The notes under the pieces: model-generated | The model's input: only the letters and a program-made list of their open reading frames with translations | The model's database searches: none | What the model was told of the DNA's origin: nothing | Origin: Zopfochytrium polystomum | Taxonomy: Eukaryota > Chytridiomycota > Chytridiomycetes > Chytridiales > Chytridiaceae | NCBI GenBank assembly: GCA_025765615.1 | Contig: JAIVFJ010000068.1 | Coordinates: forward strand, 124,001 to 188,000 | Length of the DNA stretch: 64,000 bases | Direction: 5' to 3' | Position numbers and translations under genes: made by a program | Shown: positions 46,301 through 57,760 of the stretch, one piece after another | Layout of the letters: each line of letters opens with the position of its first letter | How positions within the stretch are numbered: the first letter of the stretch is position 1

Positions 46301-47805
46301 GTCCGGCCTTTATTCTTGGCCTCAAGAGACTTTTGGAAAAATCATCGACCGATATTCCAAGGAGGTGGCAGACTTTCTCGGCTTCACGCTGGCCGTTTTC
46401 CGTAAGGATGGCTTGATCGTCTCGATCGGGTATCACGCCAACGTTACCCAGATGAAGAATTGCAGCTACCACGCGAAAGAAGTCAATCTGATCATTGTTA
46501 TTGAATTGCATGACAGTCATCGAGTCCTAAGCGAAGGTTACTGACTAGAATCAAGCGCAAGAGAGCCCTACGACAAGGTTTTTAAACTCAAGAGTGTCGT
46601 CCACCGAGTCGATATCCTTGTTGGACAATTTCGTGAATCTGTAATCGATGAGGCTTCCATCGAGAAGGAGTTGCTCTACGAATTTGTTGGTGAAATTCGA
46701 TTTTCAAACTTCTTACTTTTCATTTCGTTCGGTGCTCCTTTTAAGAGTTGGTAAAACACGTGGTAGCTCCTCTCTTTGGTGCTTTGGTGGGTGACACGAG
46801 ATTTCTCCAGCAAGTACCTCTCAATATTGGCACCGACGATCCGTCCCATCGGATTGAACTCAAGTTTTATGAATTTACCCTGTTCGAGCTCAGACCCATG
46901 CACGAAAAGGTGAAATTATGCTTACAAATCTCGACGAGTTGTTGTTACGTATGGTTTGCGCGTTGCCAAATGATTCAAGGATGGGATTGGCTTGCAGTAT
47001 TTGCTGCTCCAAGGTTCCTAACCTCCCGCGGCTAGCGCTGGCGCTGAATGTGAGATATTGAATGACTTTCTTTGTATTCTCAGTCTTTCCGGCCCCGGAT
47101 TCACCGCTAACGAGAAATTTTCGTTAGACGCTCGCTTAACACCTCGATCAAGCTAACGTTATCAAAATCGATTGATTCTCACGATTCTGAAGCATATCAG
47201 AGTAGGCGTTATCTGCCACAGCATATATGTGCTGAACCGTTGTCAGAAATCTTTTCACTTCATAATTTCTTACCGGTGGCATTTCACATCTCTTCCTGCC
47301 CTTGTATGTTTTCAGCATTTCCTCCCCATAGAGCGGAAGCTTTTTGTACGGGTTGATTGCGACCAAAAAGAGTCCTGAATAAGTCTATTGTGGAGAGAAA
47401 CAAGTTAGAAGCTGTCGATCGATTTATGGAACCCTGCAGCTCACATAGATCAAGTTGGAAGCGTAGCGCCTCCCAAGATTGTGGACGACCGATGCCTCGT
47501 TCAGATACGTAAGATCTGCCATGTCCTCCGCCTTATCGAACTTCGGCGGGTTCATTTTCTCTGTGTCATCGATGCTCAATGTTCTCTTCTATTTTGTTGA
47601 TGTTAGCGGACGATCAGGGGTGCAACACGGTTGCTACCTTCCCATCGGCGAACTCCACTTCCACATCGTTTCCGTTATCGCGAGCAATCCATCCGGCGAT
47701 GTAACCTTCCTCCTTATCTGCTACCCACACCCACTTCTTCTCAGAGAACTGAGCTTGTAGTAGTGTATCGGCTGGTCCCACTGACGACAGCCTTCGCGGA
47801 GCCAT
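40386..47805 (-). CDS. MYO2: Conventional myosin II heavy chain
   Basis: Twelve exons can be placed: 47805-47638, 47588-47445, 47384-47274, 47231-47158, 47106-46926, 46879-46717, 46675-46575, 46526-46116, 46070-45894, 45848-45141, 45091-40493 and 40440-40386. Together they give about 2296 residues. The N-terminal SH3-like part ([16 protein letters not shown]) is followed by the motor: P-loop GESGAGKT (about residue 167), switch I NNNSSRFGKF, switch [11 protein letters not shown] (about 443-451), FVRCIIPN and the converter KVFFKTG. Two IQ-like segments ([26 protein letters not shown]) lead into a roughly 1490-residue heptad-repeat coiled coil. The protein drives actomyosin contraction, in fungi mainly the cytokinetic ring. 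A run of eight T (41726-41733) shifts the tail frame; seven would keep it open. The tail is longer than in typical class II myosins. Confidence 0.93.
41726..41733 (-). other. Frame-breaking homopolymer in myosin tail
   Basis: The minus-strand A8 run joins two frames that both encode strong heptad coiled coil (…[14 protein letters not shown] and [16 protein letters not shown]). No splice signals are near. One extra base explains the break, so this is either an assembly indel or a real null mutation. Confidence 0.75.
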
Positions 47806-47855
47806 CACAAAGCTCAAACCAAATTTGTTCTCCGCTTTTTGTCGGAGTTCGGAGT

Positions 47856-49232
47856 TCAATTTTTCTTCAATGTTTTCTTTCCTTTCCCCGCTTTTCTGTT
47901 GATCATGGATGCTTTCGAACTGCGCGCACCCTCCGCAACCACAGATGACCCTTTTCTGGAGCATCTGCTCACACGAATATTTCGACCTGCAACCTCCTTT
48001 CCGTCCAGATTAAGGGCGAGGTCGACGCTGAATGCATCTCGAAACAGGATGTACCCGAATCCCTTCCCGACGTTTGTTAACCTGTGCACTGTCAAAAAAG
48101 ATCGAGCGATTTGGAAGCGGCCGCACCTATCACGAACTACGCGAACGTTTTCTATTGAGAAGAATGCCGTGAGTTTTCGACTTCGAATTTCTTTCCGCGC
48201 GACAAATACCAATTTGACCACAGTCGTTGAATGCCTCCCAGAGGGTCTCGTTTTCCACATCAAAAGGCAAGTTCCCTAAGAAGACGCTCCGCTTGGAATC
48301 GTTGGTTTTCCCATCCTAAGCGTCCAATTAAGCAGAGAAATCCCACTCTTTCAGGTACCTTTTCTGTAGAATCCCGATCCACACGAAGGTGTTTTCCTTC
48401 AAACACTGTTCCATTCAACGAAAGTGCCTTTTCCACGGATTCCTACGTCATGGTCAGGATAAAACGCCCAAAAAACACTACTTTCCTTCTCTTTAAACAC
48501 GACGTAAGCATTAACTGTATCTCGTCCTTCATGGAAGTCTTTTGTCGCAAACGACGTCCGTTTGCTGTTCGGCCGATTGAAAGCCTACATTGATGGTATG
48601 TGTGACCAACAAATAATTTCCTCAGGACTTAAAACTTACGATTGATCGGAAGCGAATACTTTCAACGGAACCAAACTGAACAAACAGCTTTTTGAACCCT
48701 TTTAGGACGGACTGAGCCGTCCCAGTAAACTGTCATTCCGAGGTCATTGAATCAATCTTCTAGAGCATACCTTTTCTGTCACCTTCACAACAACGTTTCC
48801 AACGAATGCTGTACGTTCGCTCTTCTCTTTGACAACTGACAGTGGGGTGCCCACTGGAATGAAGTTCACCTTGGTAGGTGCGCGCTCCGTCGATCCAATA
48901 CTTCTCCGCTTCTTCCGAGCTCGCTCCTCACTTTCATTGTGACCGCTTCCACGACTTTCCTCGGTGATCGCCCCTCTCTTCTTTGGGATGGACGGGAACG
49001 GTTCCTCTCGAGCTTTTGGCCTTCCACTTTCATTCTTCTTTGCTTGGGCGCGGTTGCTTTCATCCACTCCAGCCAGTGCAGGCACATCTGCTCCGATTTG
49101 CGGGTGCGACGATCTTGCATGGACGATTGGAGAAGCTGGCCGGGCCGACGATAGCACTCGTGCAGCTGACGCCTTGAACAGGCCGGCCAGTGCGGTGTCG
49201 GGCTTTGCTGCTTCTTGGAAAAAGGAAAACAT
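47856..49232 (-). CDS. NOP12: NOP12/RBM34-like nucleolar RNA-binding protein
   Basis: Exons: 49232-48771, 48711-48640, 48584-48482, 48442-48359, 48291-48210, 48151-48127 and 48081-47856, about 350 residues. The N-terminus (FFQEAAKPDTALAGLF) and a basic, disordered region precede two RNA recognition motifs: RRM1 with TAFVGN, VNAYVVFKEKE and GKHLRVDRD; RRM2 with SVFLGNLPFDV and the RNP1-like GKGFGYILF. A basic tail ends the protein. The family works in the nucleolus in 25S rRNA maturation. Exon 3 is one base too long for phase with exon 4, so a base (48482 region) may be wrong. The stop lies 50 bp before the myosin start codon on the same strand. Confidence 0.85.
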
Positions 49233-49258
49233 GGTGGTGCCGAGCCAAAAAAAGAAAG

Positions 49259-49283
49259 AAAAAAAAAAAAAAAAAAAAAAAAA
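49259..49283 (+). repeat. Poly(A) run
   Basis: Twenty-five A in a row, flanked by more A/G-rich sequence (49246-49312), fill most of the gap between the NOP12 start and the CCDC77 stop. On the minus strand it is a T tract, which may serve as promoter element for NOP12 or as 3' signal for CCDC77. Confidence 0.6.
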
Positions 49284-49382
49284 GAAAGAAAAAGAAGAAA
49301 GAAAGAAAGACTATGTATTCAAATGGGCAAAGAGCGCAGGTCCCTTTCTGCCACAAGCACCTTGGTCTTCGGAAGTTTCGGG

Positions 49383-51080
49383 TTACGGATGTTGGCGAAA
49401 CCTGTGAACGCCCCAAACCTTCAATCCCTGCAGCTCTGTCGAAATTTGCGTGGCTTTGGCGCTTGTCTCGCGCGCCAAACTTAGTAGAATCAACTCCTTA
49501 TCTTCCAGAGGACCGTATTTAAGAATGCTCTTCTCTAATGACCTCAACTGCTTCCGCAGCAAAAGAATATCGTTCGTGAAGCCCTCGATTTCGTATTCCC
49601 TTCGTCTTTTCAGCGAGTTATAGCTGTGTTCTATGGCTAAGATGTCATAGCGACTGGGCTGGGAGCAAAAGCTTACCTCGTGGTGAGTGCCTGTATTTTA
49701 GTGGAAAGGTAGTTCGTTTTCTTCGCTGAAACCTTGTCTGCTTCCTCCACCTGAGTCTAATACAGCGGGGACGGCTATTGATAAGAGGGCTCACCAGAGC
49801 TAATACAAGAAAGCACCTTATACGTCCGAAGCTCTTCATCCGCTTTGTGGAGCTGAAATTTTAGATCAGATATTGCTGCTTCATTCCTCTTTGTAAGTGA
49901 CACTTCGACAGCCTCTCAAAATTGGTGTTTAAGTCTTCCACGTTGATTCTCGAGTGCAGTTGTACCTTCACTGCCGAGTTTACTTGGGCGTCATGGTCCG
50001 CAGCCTTCTCCCGTAGCTTGAGCAACTCCTGTGTCATGGCGGCTTTTTCCTCGGCAATTTTGCGCTCTTTCCGATGAATGGATTTCTTAAGCTGTAGCAG
50101 TTCTGCACAGATGACCTTTGTCAAAATCGATCGAGCCTCCTTAACATGCCAAAAAGCCTGGCTGCAGATTTGACAATGCCTTACCTCTAATGTTCTCTCG
50201 ATTTAGAAGCCTCAGACTGTGGACTTTCTCGGTTAACTCGGAGATCTTTTTCGCGTCGTGTTCCCGTCTGACTCGCTGCTCCTCAATGACAGTTTTCCTG
50301 TCCCTTTGGTACCCAGCAATCGTCTCTTCGTAATGCCTTTGCTTGAAGATTTCAACTCTGGTGAACATCTTAGGAGATCCGGTACCATTTCGTCCATTTG
50401 TGTGTGCAGTGAGGAAACGGTTAAGCGCAAGGCCTCAATTTCATCCTCAAGTATGACAATATCATGGCCCTCTCCACGAGAATGCGAGGCTTCCTAATGA
50501 AATGGTAAGGCCAATACACCATTGGAAGAAATACCTCGCTCGAAGTCACTTTCACGAAACGTTTGTCAATAGAGTCCCGAAAGTACGTGACTTCCTCCTC
50601 TGGTGTGCCGCTAACCGACAACAAGTATCTTACTTTTTTCCTATCCTTCAACTCCTGAACTGGCGAAGGTGCGTCATACCGCAAGACTTAATGAATGATA
50701 GAGAGGGTCGCGTCTCCTTACTCTTTAGTTCGTCATTATCTGCGATCGCCTTCAGGAGTAGTTTGCGCTCATCAAAGAGCTGCGTTTGAGTTTCGCTAAG
50801 GGCTTGTTGCAGTTCGGCAACTTCAGTTTCCCTACGGTGTAGTGTCCACTGCAGTTTGTGAACTTCATCGTATGGGATTTTGAGCGCGTCAATCTTCGCC
50901 AGGACCTCATTGTACTCTTGATCTGACAGATCTGTGCGCAAAGGCGAAATGGTTACACCAATTGTGGTATGCTTTTATAAATGAAATGGGAAGCGTTCGC
51001 ATCGATACGGAACCCAGTCTGTGCTTGTAGTAATCAACCAGGTCAGCAGATGAAGTGTAGTCGGGTGGGGGCGCAGCCAT
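49383..51080 (-). CDS. CCDC77: CCDC77-like coiled-coil protein
   Basis: The start at 51080 gives MAAPPPDYTSSADLVDYYKH, and exons 51080-51014, 50931-50722, 50659-50535 and 50493 onward join in phase. Conserved features of the CCDC77 family are ALSETQTQLFDERKLL followed by DNDEL, then ELKDRKKVRYLLSVSGTPEEEVTYF, and further coiled coil (YEETIAGYQRDRKTVIEEQ, SELTEKVHSLR, EELRTYK) to a stop at 49383. In animals this protein is found at centrosomes and is kept in organisms with cilia. One frame change near 50370 is not explained by a good intron, so the middle of the model is uncertain. Later introns were placed only roughly. Confidence 0.75.
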
Positions 51081-51144
51081 TTTTCACTTTTTTAATAAAA
51101 ACGGTGACAAGGAAGAAAAAGTCCTCTGGGAAGAAATTCGAGAA

Positions 51145-53853
51145 TCAGAAAAGGGAGAATATGTTTCCTTGGCGGTAATTGTTGTCGACAACTGGAATAG
51201 AATATGTTTAGTGATGAGGAGCCGCAGCAGTATTCTCCAGTTACTCACTGTTCACGAGGAACCAAGTATCAGTGATTTCCCTGATGAGCTTTGCAGTCGG
51301 AGAGTCATCCTTATAGATTGAAGCCCACTTGTTCCAAAGATCGAATGCCTCGTCCTAGCATAATAATAAGGAAAAAGGTTTCACCTCCGAAATGGACAAA
51401 GCACCGGGCGCACCTTCCACGCCATGAAGCTAACAGGGTCCACTACGGTTGGCTGAACGATTTCCTGTCCAGGGAACACACCCCACGTTACGGCGTTCGG
51501 CCCGTCGCTCTGTGTGTTCGTCTTCAAATCACCCTGAGAACGCGGCGCATTCAGTCATTTGAGAGGTACGACACATCGTTGCACAGCTACTCACGTCTTT
51601 ATTTACGGCGTGGAAAGTAACAGTTGGCACGGCAGAGATCTTGCGGATGAGAGTGTCCAACTCCGCTGGTGACACGAAAAACTCCAGGTACGCCTTTACC
51701 ACAAATCAGTAAAGCCTCGAGCAATTTGATAACTGAACACTAACCTTCTGGTAAACAAAACCATTCTTGGGGCCCCAGCCGTAAACTGGGTCAGACGAGA
51801 GGGCACCGTCTATGGCTGGCTGACTGTTGATCGTCAGGAATCCTCGGGCGTTTATACTGGTAAGTTTGTCGCGAATGTTGGCAGATTCCGATGTCATGGG
51901 CTGGTCACACCACGGCAGGGCAGACAGCTCGTTTTTACAGAAAGACACGAAGACGTTGCAAATATCGGCCACCGTTTTGGGATTTCCCCACATCGCTAGC
52001 GCTTCCTCTTCCTGCAATACCATCAAATTTGTGCATTTTGATTTGAAGTGCTTACTGTATATTTCAGCGAAACTCCGTAGCCATCTATGTCACCGTATGC
52101 TGCGAAACATTGAGCGTCACGATAGTAGTGTGGCATCGGCGGACGAACCTGGGGAGCGCGAGTCGCCCCACCGGCCATTCGGGAAATCATCCCAGCTCTC
52201 CGTCCGGAGAATGTAGCTCCGCGTCCGATTCTTCCAGAAAATTGGACGAACAGTCTCTTTCTCACGATTGCGGGCAAGGGACTGTAACGATCAATTGACT
52301 TGCGAATTCTTCGACTACTTACAGGACTCCACGGAAGTGGCTTCGCAACCTCGATGGGCGCAACGAATTCCAGGCCTTCGAGAATAAGACGGACAGATTT
52401 CTCCAAATTGAGGCACTGCAAGGCCATTCGATCAATGAGTTCTTCGCATAGAAAGGCTGTACACTCACGTAGAAGTGGAAGCCACGGCCGCCGGCAGCCT
52501 TGATTTTGTTGCACATCGACACGGCAAGAGAGACGCCATACTCTTTGACGGCTTTATCGTCATCCTGATTAATTAGGTTAGAAAGACTTTCGAACTAAAT
52601 GCAGTGCGAACCTTAATCGGTTCCAGCTCTTCGAGAATAAACGCTGGAACTTTAGTTTTGCAGAGGGAGGTCATTCTCTTGAACCCTCCGTAGCTTTGAA
52701 TGGGCATGATGCCCGGCAAAATCGGGCAGGTCACACCTGCAGGTGACGAATTAAGGCAAGCGCGAAGAATTGTCGGCGACGTACCCGCCTCGCGGACCTG
52801 CTCCACCCACTTCAGATATAGCTCAACATCATAGAACAGTTGGGTGACCACATAATCGGCGATTTTGGCCTTTTCCACAAAGTACTTGAAGTCCTGACCA
52901 AAGTCATGATTTTCAATGTGACCCTCGGGGTATCCTGAAGATTGGTGTTATACGCACGAAATGCCATAACATAAACTGACCGGCCACCCCAATGCAGAAG
53001 TAGTCGCCGTACTGTTCTTTTATGTACTTAACCAAATCGATTGCATTCGAAAACCCAGAGTCCACTTTCGTCCAATTGATCTGTCCACGAGGTGGATCTC
53101 CCCGCAGTGCGAGAATGTTCTGAATGCCAGCAGCTTTCGCCTCCTGTTTCATTGCATTGAGAATGGAGCGTCTTTTGGGCGGATCCCACCTTCAACGCTT
53201 CGTCTATTTTCGCTCGCGGCATGTTTGTGCAAGTTCTGAAACAGCAGTGGTCCGTTAGAAATGGCGGAGTAGGGAAAGCAGACGTCACTGACAAGTGCAT
53301 GCAAGTTTCGAGTCCGTAAACGGCTTGAGCGGTTGTGCAGATCTGTTGACAAGCACTTCCTTCAGTGACAAACTCGAAGGTTCGCATTTCACAACACCTG
53401 CAGCGTCAGCTCGGAACTGCTTCCTCCCGCGGCCCAGGTCACGTCGATGAACTCGGGGCCGAGCGTATACATACGCTCCATGCGATCATATAAGTTCGAA
53501 ACGCCGATGTCCGTCTTCGGCGGGAAATACTCGAAAGACTACCGTCCTTGCAATCAGGGGGTGGCTATTCTGACCCAAAAAGACGTACCCAAAAGCACCG
53601 GCCTTCATCTGCGAGGTCAGAAAATAAACATTGTTAGAACGATCGGCGAAATTGAAGGCAGAAGTTTTCAGAGTCCGTTCAAGCGCAGCTAGCCACAAAC
53701 CACCGAAGATGCGAATCGGAGTGGGAAGAAGGGATGGCTTTTGCATTTGAGGTAACTGCGCTTGGGGAGTTGCGGGGAGGGGCCGAATCTGAACAACCGA
53801 AAACACAGCATAGTCGTACCGAGAGCTCGCTGTATCTTCTTCGTGATCTTCAT
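51145..53853 (-). CDS. MTHFR: Methylenetetrahydrofolate reductase
   Basis: About fifteen exons; the first are 53853-53820, 53608-53589, 53538-53398, 53342-53293, 53235-53190, 53143-52981, 52934-52785 and 52736-52612. The start [17 protein letters not shown] runs into the catalytic barrel: [65 protein letters not shown] and [19 protein letters not shown]. The C-terminal regulatory half is complete: [52 protein letters not shown] and a terminal [14 protein letters not shown]. It makes 5-methyltetrahydrofolate for methionine synthesis in the cytosol. The stop lies 64 bp before the CCDC77 start on the same strand. Confidence 0.94.
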
Positions 53854-54018
53854 TCTTGCTGCGATTTGGGGATCTTTTTTTTTCTTCCTCTGATTTTGTT
53901 CTTTTTTATTTGATTGGACACTTGGGGCGCACTGGTCTTTTCTCAAATTAATTATTATTGGGGTTCCCCAAAACATGGCGTTTCGCCACAAATCACCCCA
54001 TACGACTACATCTACTAC

Positions 54019-55679
54019 TCAAGTGAGGAAAAACTTGAAGTTGCTGTAGAACCCCAGCATTGGTATCTCTCCAGAGCGAGTACGGGTCGCGTCTAGGTTC
54101 GCGTACTGTTCCAAAAAAGCACGCTGCGAAACAACCCGGCCAAGGCTGCTCTTCTGCAATACGTTTTGCCTGTGCTGGGAGACGATGTGGGCGTGTAGCT
54201 TCTGCAATATTTCGAAGTTCGTTGGGAAAAATATATCAAACCAGCCAGGCTGGACAAGGTAAGTTGAGCAAGCAACCATGTCGCCTTTGTAACGGGTCTG
54301 TACAACCGGCCCAAGCTCGCCCTCGACTGCGTCGGGCAGCTTATCGAAGTCGGAGAGGACGAGGCGGTGACGGGGAAAATACAAGCTCAGCAAATCTAGC
54401 ATTTCCACTAATCGAGTTGGCAAAAAGTCTCGTTTGGTCATGTTTGGATAGAAAGGAATCGTTCGTCGGAGAGACCGGATGGATGCTGGTTGCAGGACGC
54501 GATTGGGAACGTTAAGCTCACGTCTTAGTTGCAAGTATCTTTCGATTTTGGGCTCGGTCACGGGCTCGTAGGCCTCTTGATAGTCTCCGTCCTCGTCAAC
54601 GAGAACAATGGCCTGTCGCGGAACCCCAGTTGTATAGTCATAGCGAACCACATCATGGGCAAAATTGTCCTGGCACGAGAAGAAGGAAAGTCGTAAATGA
54701 TAAGCTCCTTTATGCCAAGCAAACCACCAAACTGTTCTTACCACCACCTCCATTGCGATAATGAAGCAGGAATCCGCCACTTCAGAGCTCCAATCAAAAA
54801 AAGATTTGTTGATGAATGTGACATTTTTATGCCCATGGATTCTTTTCGCCCTTTGGAGAGCAGACAACGACGCACTGATCTCGATGATTGTGTAACGCGT
54901 AATCGCGTAAATATCAGGGTGCTCCTTTCTGATGAAGTCGAGGATGTTCAACATAAGGGTTCCATTACCGCCCCCAATTTCAAAAATGTCGAGGTGAGCG
55001 GCGTCTCGTGGGTCTTTCTTGAATTCTCGTACAAGGTAGTTTGCGACCGCATAGCCGTACCAAGGCTTTATGGTGAAGGAATTTTTAGGAAGAACTTACA
55101 ACCGTCATTGGGTATTACCCTGAAAAGTTCGGTGGGGGTGTGCCAGACTTGTCGAATTGTGTCGTCAACAGCAGATCCATTGTCTACGTCCTTGTAGAGT
55201 CCTGCGAGGTAATTCAAGAAGGCGTATCCGTCTCGAAGATTGTTGAAATTGATTGGTTCCGGAGGGCTGAAGATTACCCTGTGACAGAGGTTGAGCAAAC
55301 GGCTCGGAAGGCGGAAAACTTACGCATTTTGGAGAAATAACCATAGTGTGGGTTGTAGAGGGAATCGTGAATGAAGTCCGAAGCCAGAATTCTAACATTT
55401 GTGGGTGGTACTTTGAGGGAAGCCAGTTGGGAAGAGGTTATCCGATCAGTGGGGGGTGCTCTCTCTGGTTTTGATTCCCGGAGGTGGAAAGTGTCCCTTT
55501 GGGTTGGACAAAGTCAGTCAAGCCACAGCACCAACGCGATTCACGAACCAGTAATTGGCCCGGATTCGCGCTGATGTTGAAAGTCGAGGCCGTTGATCGC
55601 GTCGCAAGGAAGTAGGCCAAACCGATCGTTGTTTCGGTGAAAGCCTCACTGGGACCGAAAGTGGCCGCCAAAGGGCCAT
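54019..55679 (-). CDS. NDUFAF7/MidA-like mitochondrial methyltransferase
   Basis: The start at 55679 gives an Arg/Ser-rich mitochondrial presequence (MALWRPLSVPVRLSP and on). A first intron at 55465-55531 joins TDRITSSQLASLKVPP. Then come the family segments ILASDFIHDSLYNPHYGYFS, FSPPEPINF, AHLDIFEIGGGNGTLMLNIL (SAM-binding glycine loop), YTIIEIS and a long C-terminal part ending PMLGFYSNFKFFLT. Family members (DUF185) are mitochondrial; NDUFAF7 methylates a complex I subunit. At the YFSK-VIF junction (about 55326) the frame would need one more A, which may be a sequence error. Confidence 0.8.
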
Positions 55680-55707
55680 CTGCTCCCTCTGACAAGGAGA
55701 AATTTGG
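55680..55707. promoter_or_regulatory. 28-bp gap between divergent start codons
   Basis: The start codons of the mitochondrial methyltransferase gene (minus) and DSC3 (plus) are separated by only 28 bp, so each promoter must lie inside the other gene or the two transcripts overlap. Confidence 0.6.
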
Positions 55708-56972
55708 ATGCCGCCACTGACCCTGCGCATTCGGTTCAACGAGGCCGAAGCAGACGCGATCTTTGTAGTTCAAGATGCTGAAGCAACAACGATCGCCGAT
55801 CTGAAGAAAATGGTGAGATCGTCGTCTGGGTGCGTGCGCCTGGAGCTGAAAAAGCAAGTTTGCTTTGGGATTTGCGTGGCGCTGAGTCCCTGATCGCAGT
55901 CTCCTAGATCCGAGACTCCAACGCGAGCCTTGGAGGAAAGCATCTTCGACTTCTCTTCCGCGGTCGAATTTTGAAAGATGCAAGCACTCTATCCGATCAG
56001 CCAGGGCTTATCCACGGCGTGGCCGATGTCGGGGAGCTGGAGACGGCTGATGAGACTGCTGCTGCTCAGATTGTCATGCATTGTGCAGTCTCGGACCTGG
56101 TCGCGTCCGACAACCAGGTATATCATTGCACTTCTCGAAGACCGTTTTTGAGCAATTGAATGCAGATCCCGCAATTGAGAGGACCTTCTATAGGATTTGA
56201 TCGCCTCCTCGAAATCGGTCCGTCGCCTGTGTTGTCCAGTTGTAGAATTGGCTCTGAGTACTTCTGCTTCAGGCTTTTCCCAGGAGGAAGTTGATAATAT
56301 TCGTACGCAATTCCATGCGATGAGGGGGTCCAGTTTCAACGGTTTGTAGTTTTTTGGAGAAGGACTTCCTTGAAACATCTACTTCAGAACAAAGCGAAGC
56401 GGCAAGAGGCGCCGAGGAGGACTGGATCGATAATCGCCACAATAATGACCGCGACGCCCCAAGTATTTCTGCTCCCATCACACCAGGCGCAAAACTAACC
56501 AAGAACAATTCCAGCGGACGTCTCGTTGGAGGGAACGCACTTGGACATGCTGTGGGGCCTTGCCGTCGGTTTTTTTACGGGAGTATTGATCTTGTTTTGG
56601 ATCAAGGAGCAAGGCCTTTTCACGCGCCGCCAGCAAATGGGTATCATAGTCGGTCTACTTGTAAACATTAGCTTCGGGATTTTGGTTAGTGAAGCGCTGG
56701 TTGTATTGAAGTTGACTAGTGCCTCAGCGAGTCCGATAAAATGGAGGGATGACGATTTGGGTGCTTCTCGATCAATAAATTTCTTTGCATCTTTTCTCGT
56801 ATTCAAGCTGGAATTTCATTCAATTTCACAACTGAGACAGAATGGTGAGATCAGGCGGCTTCCCATCCATCCCATTCCTCTCCACAGGACATCCCATCCC
56901 ATCCCGTCCCGTCCCATCGCATCCCACCCTCCCTCCGTCCCCAACCCTCTTCTTTTACAGCGTTACGAATGA
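55708..56972 (+). CDS. DSC3: DSC3-like subunit of the Golgi Dsc E3 ligase complex
   Basis: Exons are 55708-55812, 55908-56117, 56166-56217, 56273-56341, about 56388-56462 and about 56516 onward. The N-terminal ubiquitin-like domain (LTLRIRFNEAEADAIFVVQ, LGGKHLRLLFRGRILKD) is followed by a DUF2407-type part, GFDRLLEIGFSQEEVDNIRTQFHA, an acidic linker, and two hydrophobic segments (LWGLAVGFFTGVLILFWI and GIIVGLLVNISFGIL) around RRQQ. This matches Dsc3, which with other Dsc proteins ubiquitinates membrane proteins and, in fission yeast, activates SREBP. The end is not certain: the frame runs to 56972 through a ccatcccatcc simple repeat, so the true stop may be in a small exon after 56687. Confidence 0.8.
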
Positions 56973-57185
56973 TCGATCGCGAGCAGAAGCTTAGTGATAT
57001 CCATCCGTCTGCGGTCACTACCCATCCGTGACTGTTGAGTGGAAAGTAGTGTGTGGGCGATCACGTTAGGCGCTGTCCTTCAACTATAGGCCCTCACGAC
57101 CAAAACGTTGCCATCTTCAGCATTTGTAGCTTGTCCGCTGCAGTGGACCCAACGCATACGATCTCTAGTCGGATCATATTTTGCC

Positions 57186-57548
<363 letters not shown>

Positions 57549-57760
57549 AGGGCGGTTGTCGTAGCTATTTTGGGCTTACTTGTTGAGGGGGTGGGATTCG
57601 GTGAGCGCGATGCGGTCGGTCAATCTGCTCCCAATCATGTCATGAATAAATGATCGATTTAGGCAAAGGGGCGTTGGGTGCAGCCGTGGGAGATGGTGCG
57701 AAGTTAAGGAGCTCGGCTTTTGCCAAGGAGGACGAGTGGCAAAGCAACCATTTTTGAAAA

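Noticed and set aside
50349..50390. 17-nt GT...AG micro-intron in CCDC77 (gtaccggatctcctaag)
   Set aside because: It would restore the frame, but introns of this size are not known in fungi; an indel or other splice choice is more likely.
56820..56972. C-terminal extension of DSC3 through the ccatcccatcc repeat
   Set aside because: The open frame is probably fortuitous simple repeat; the second membrane segment ends at about 56687.
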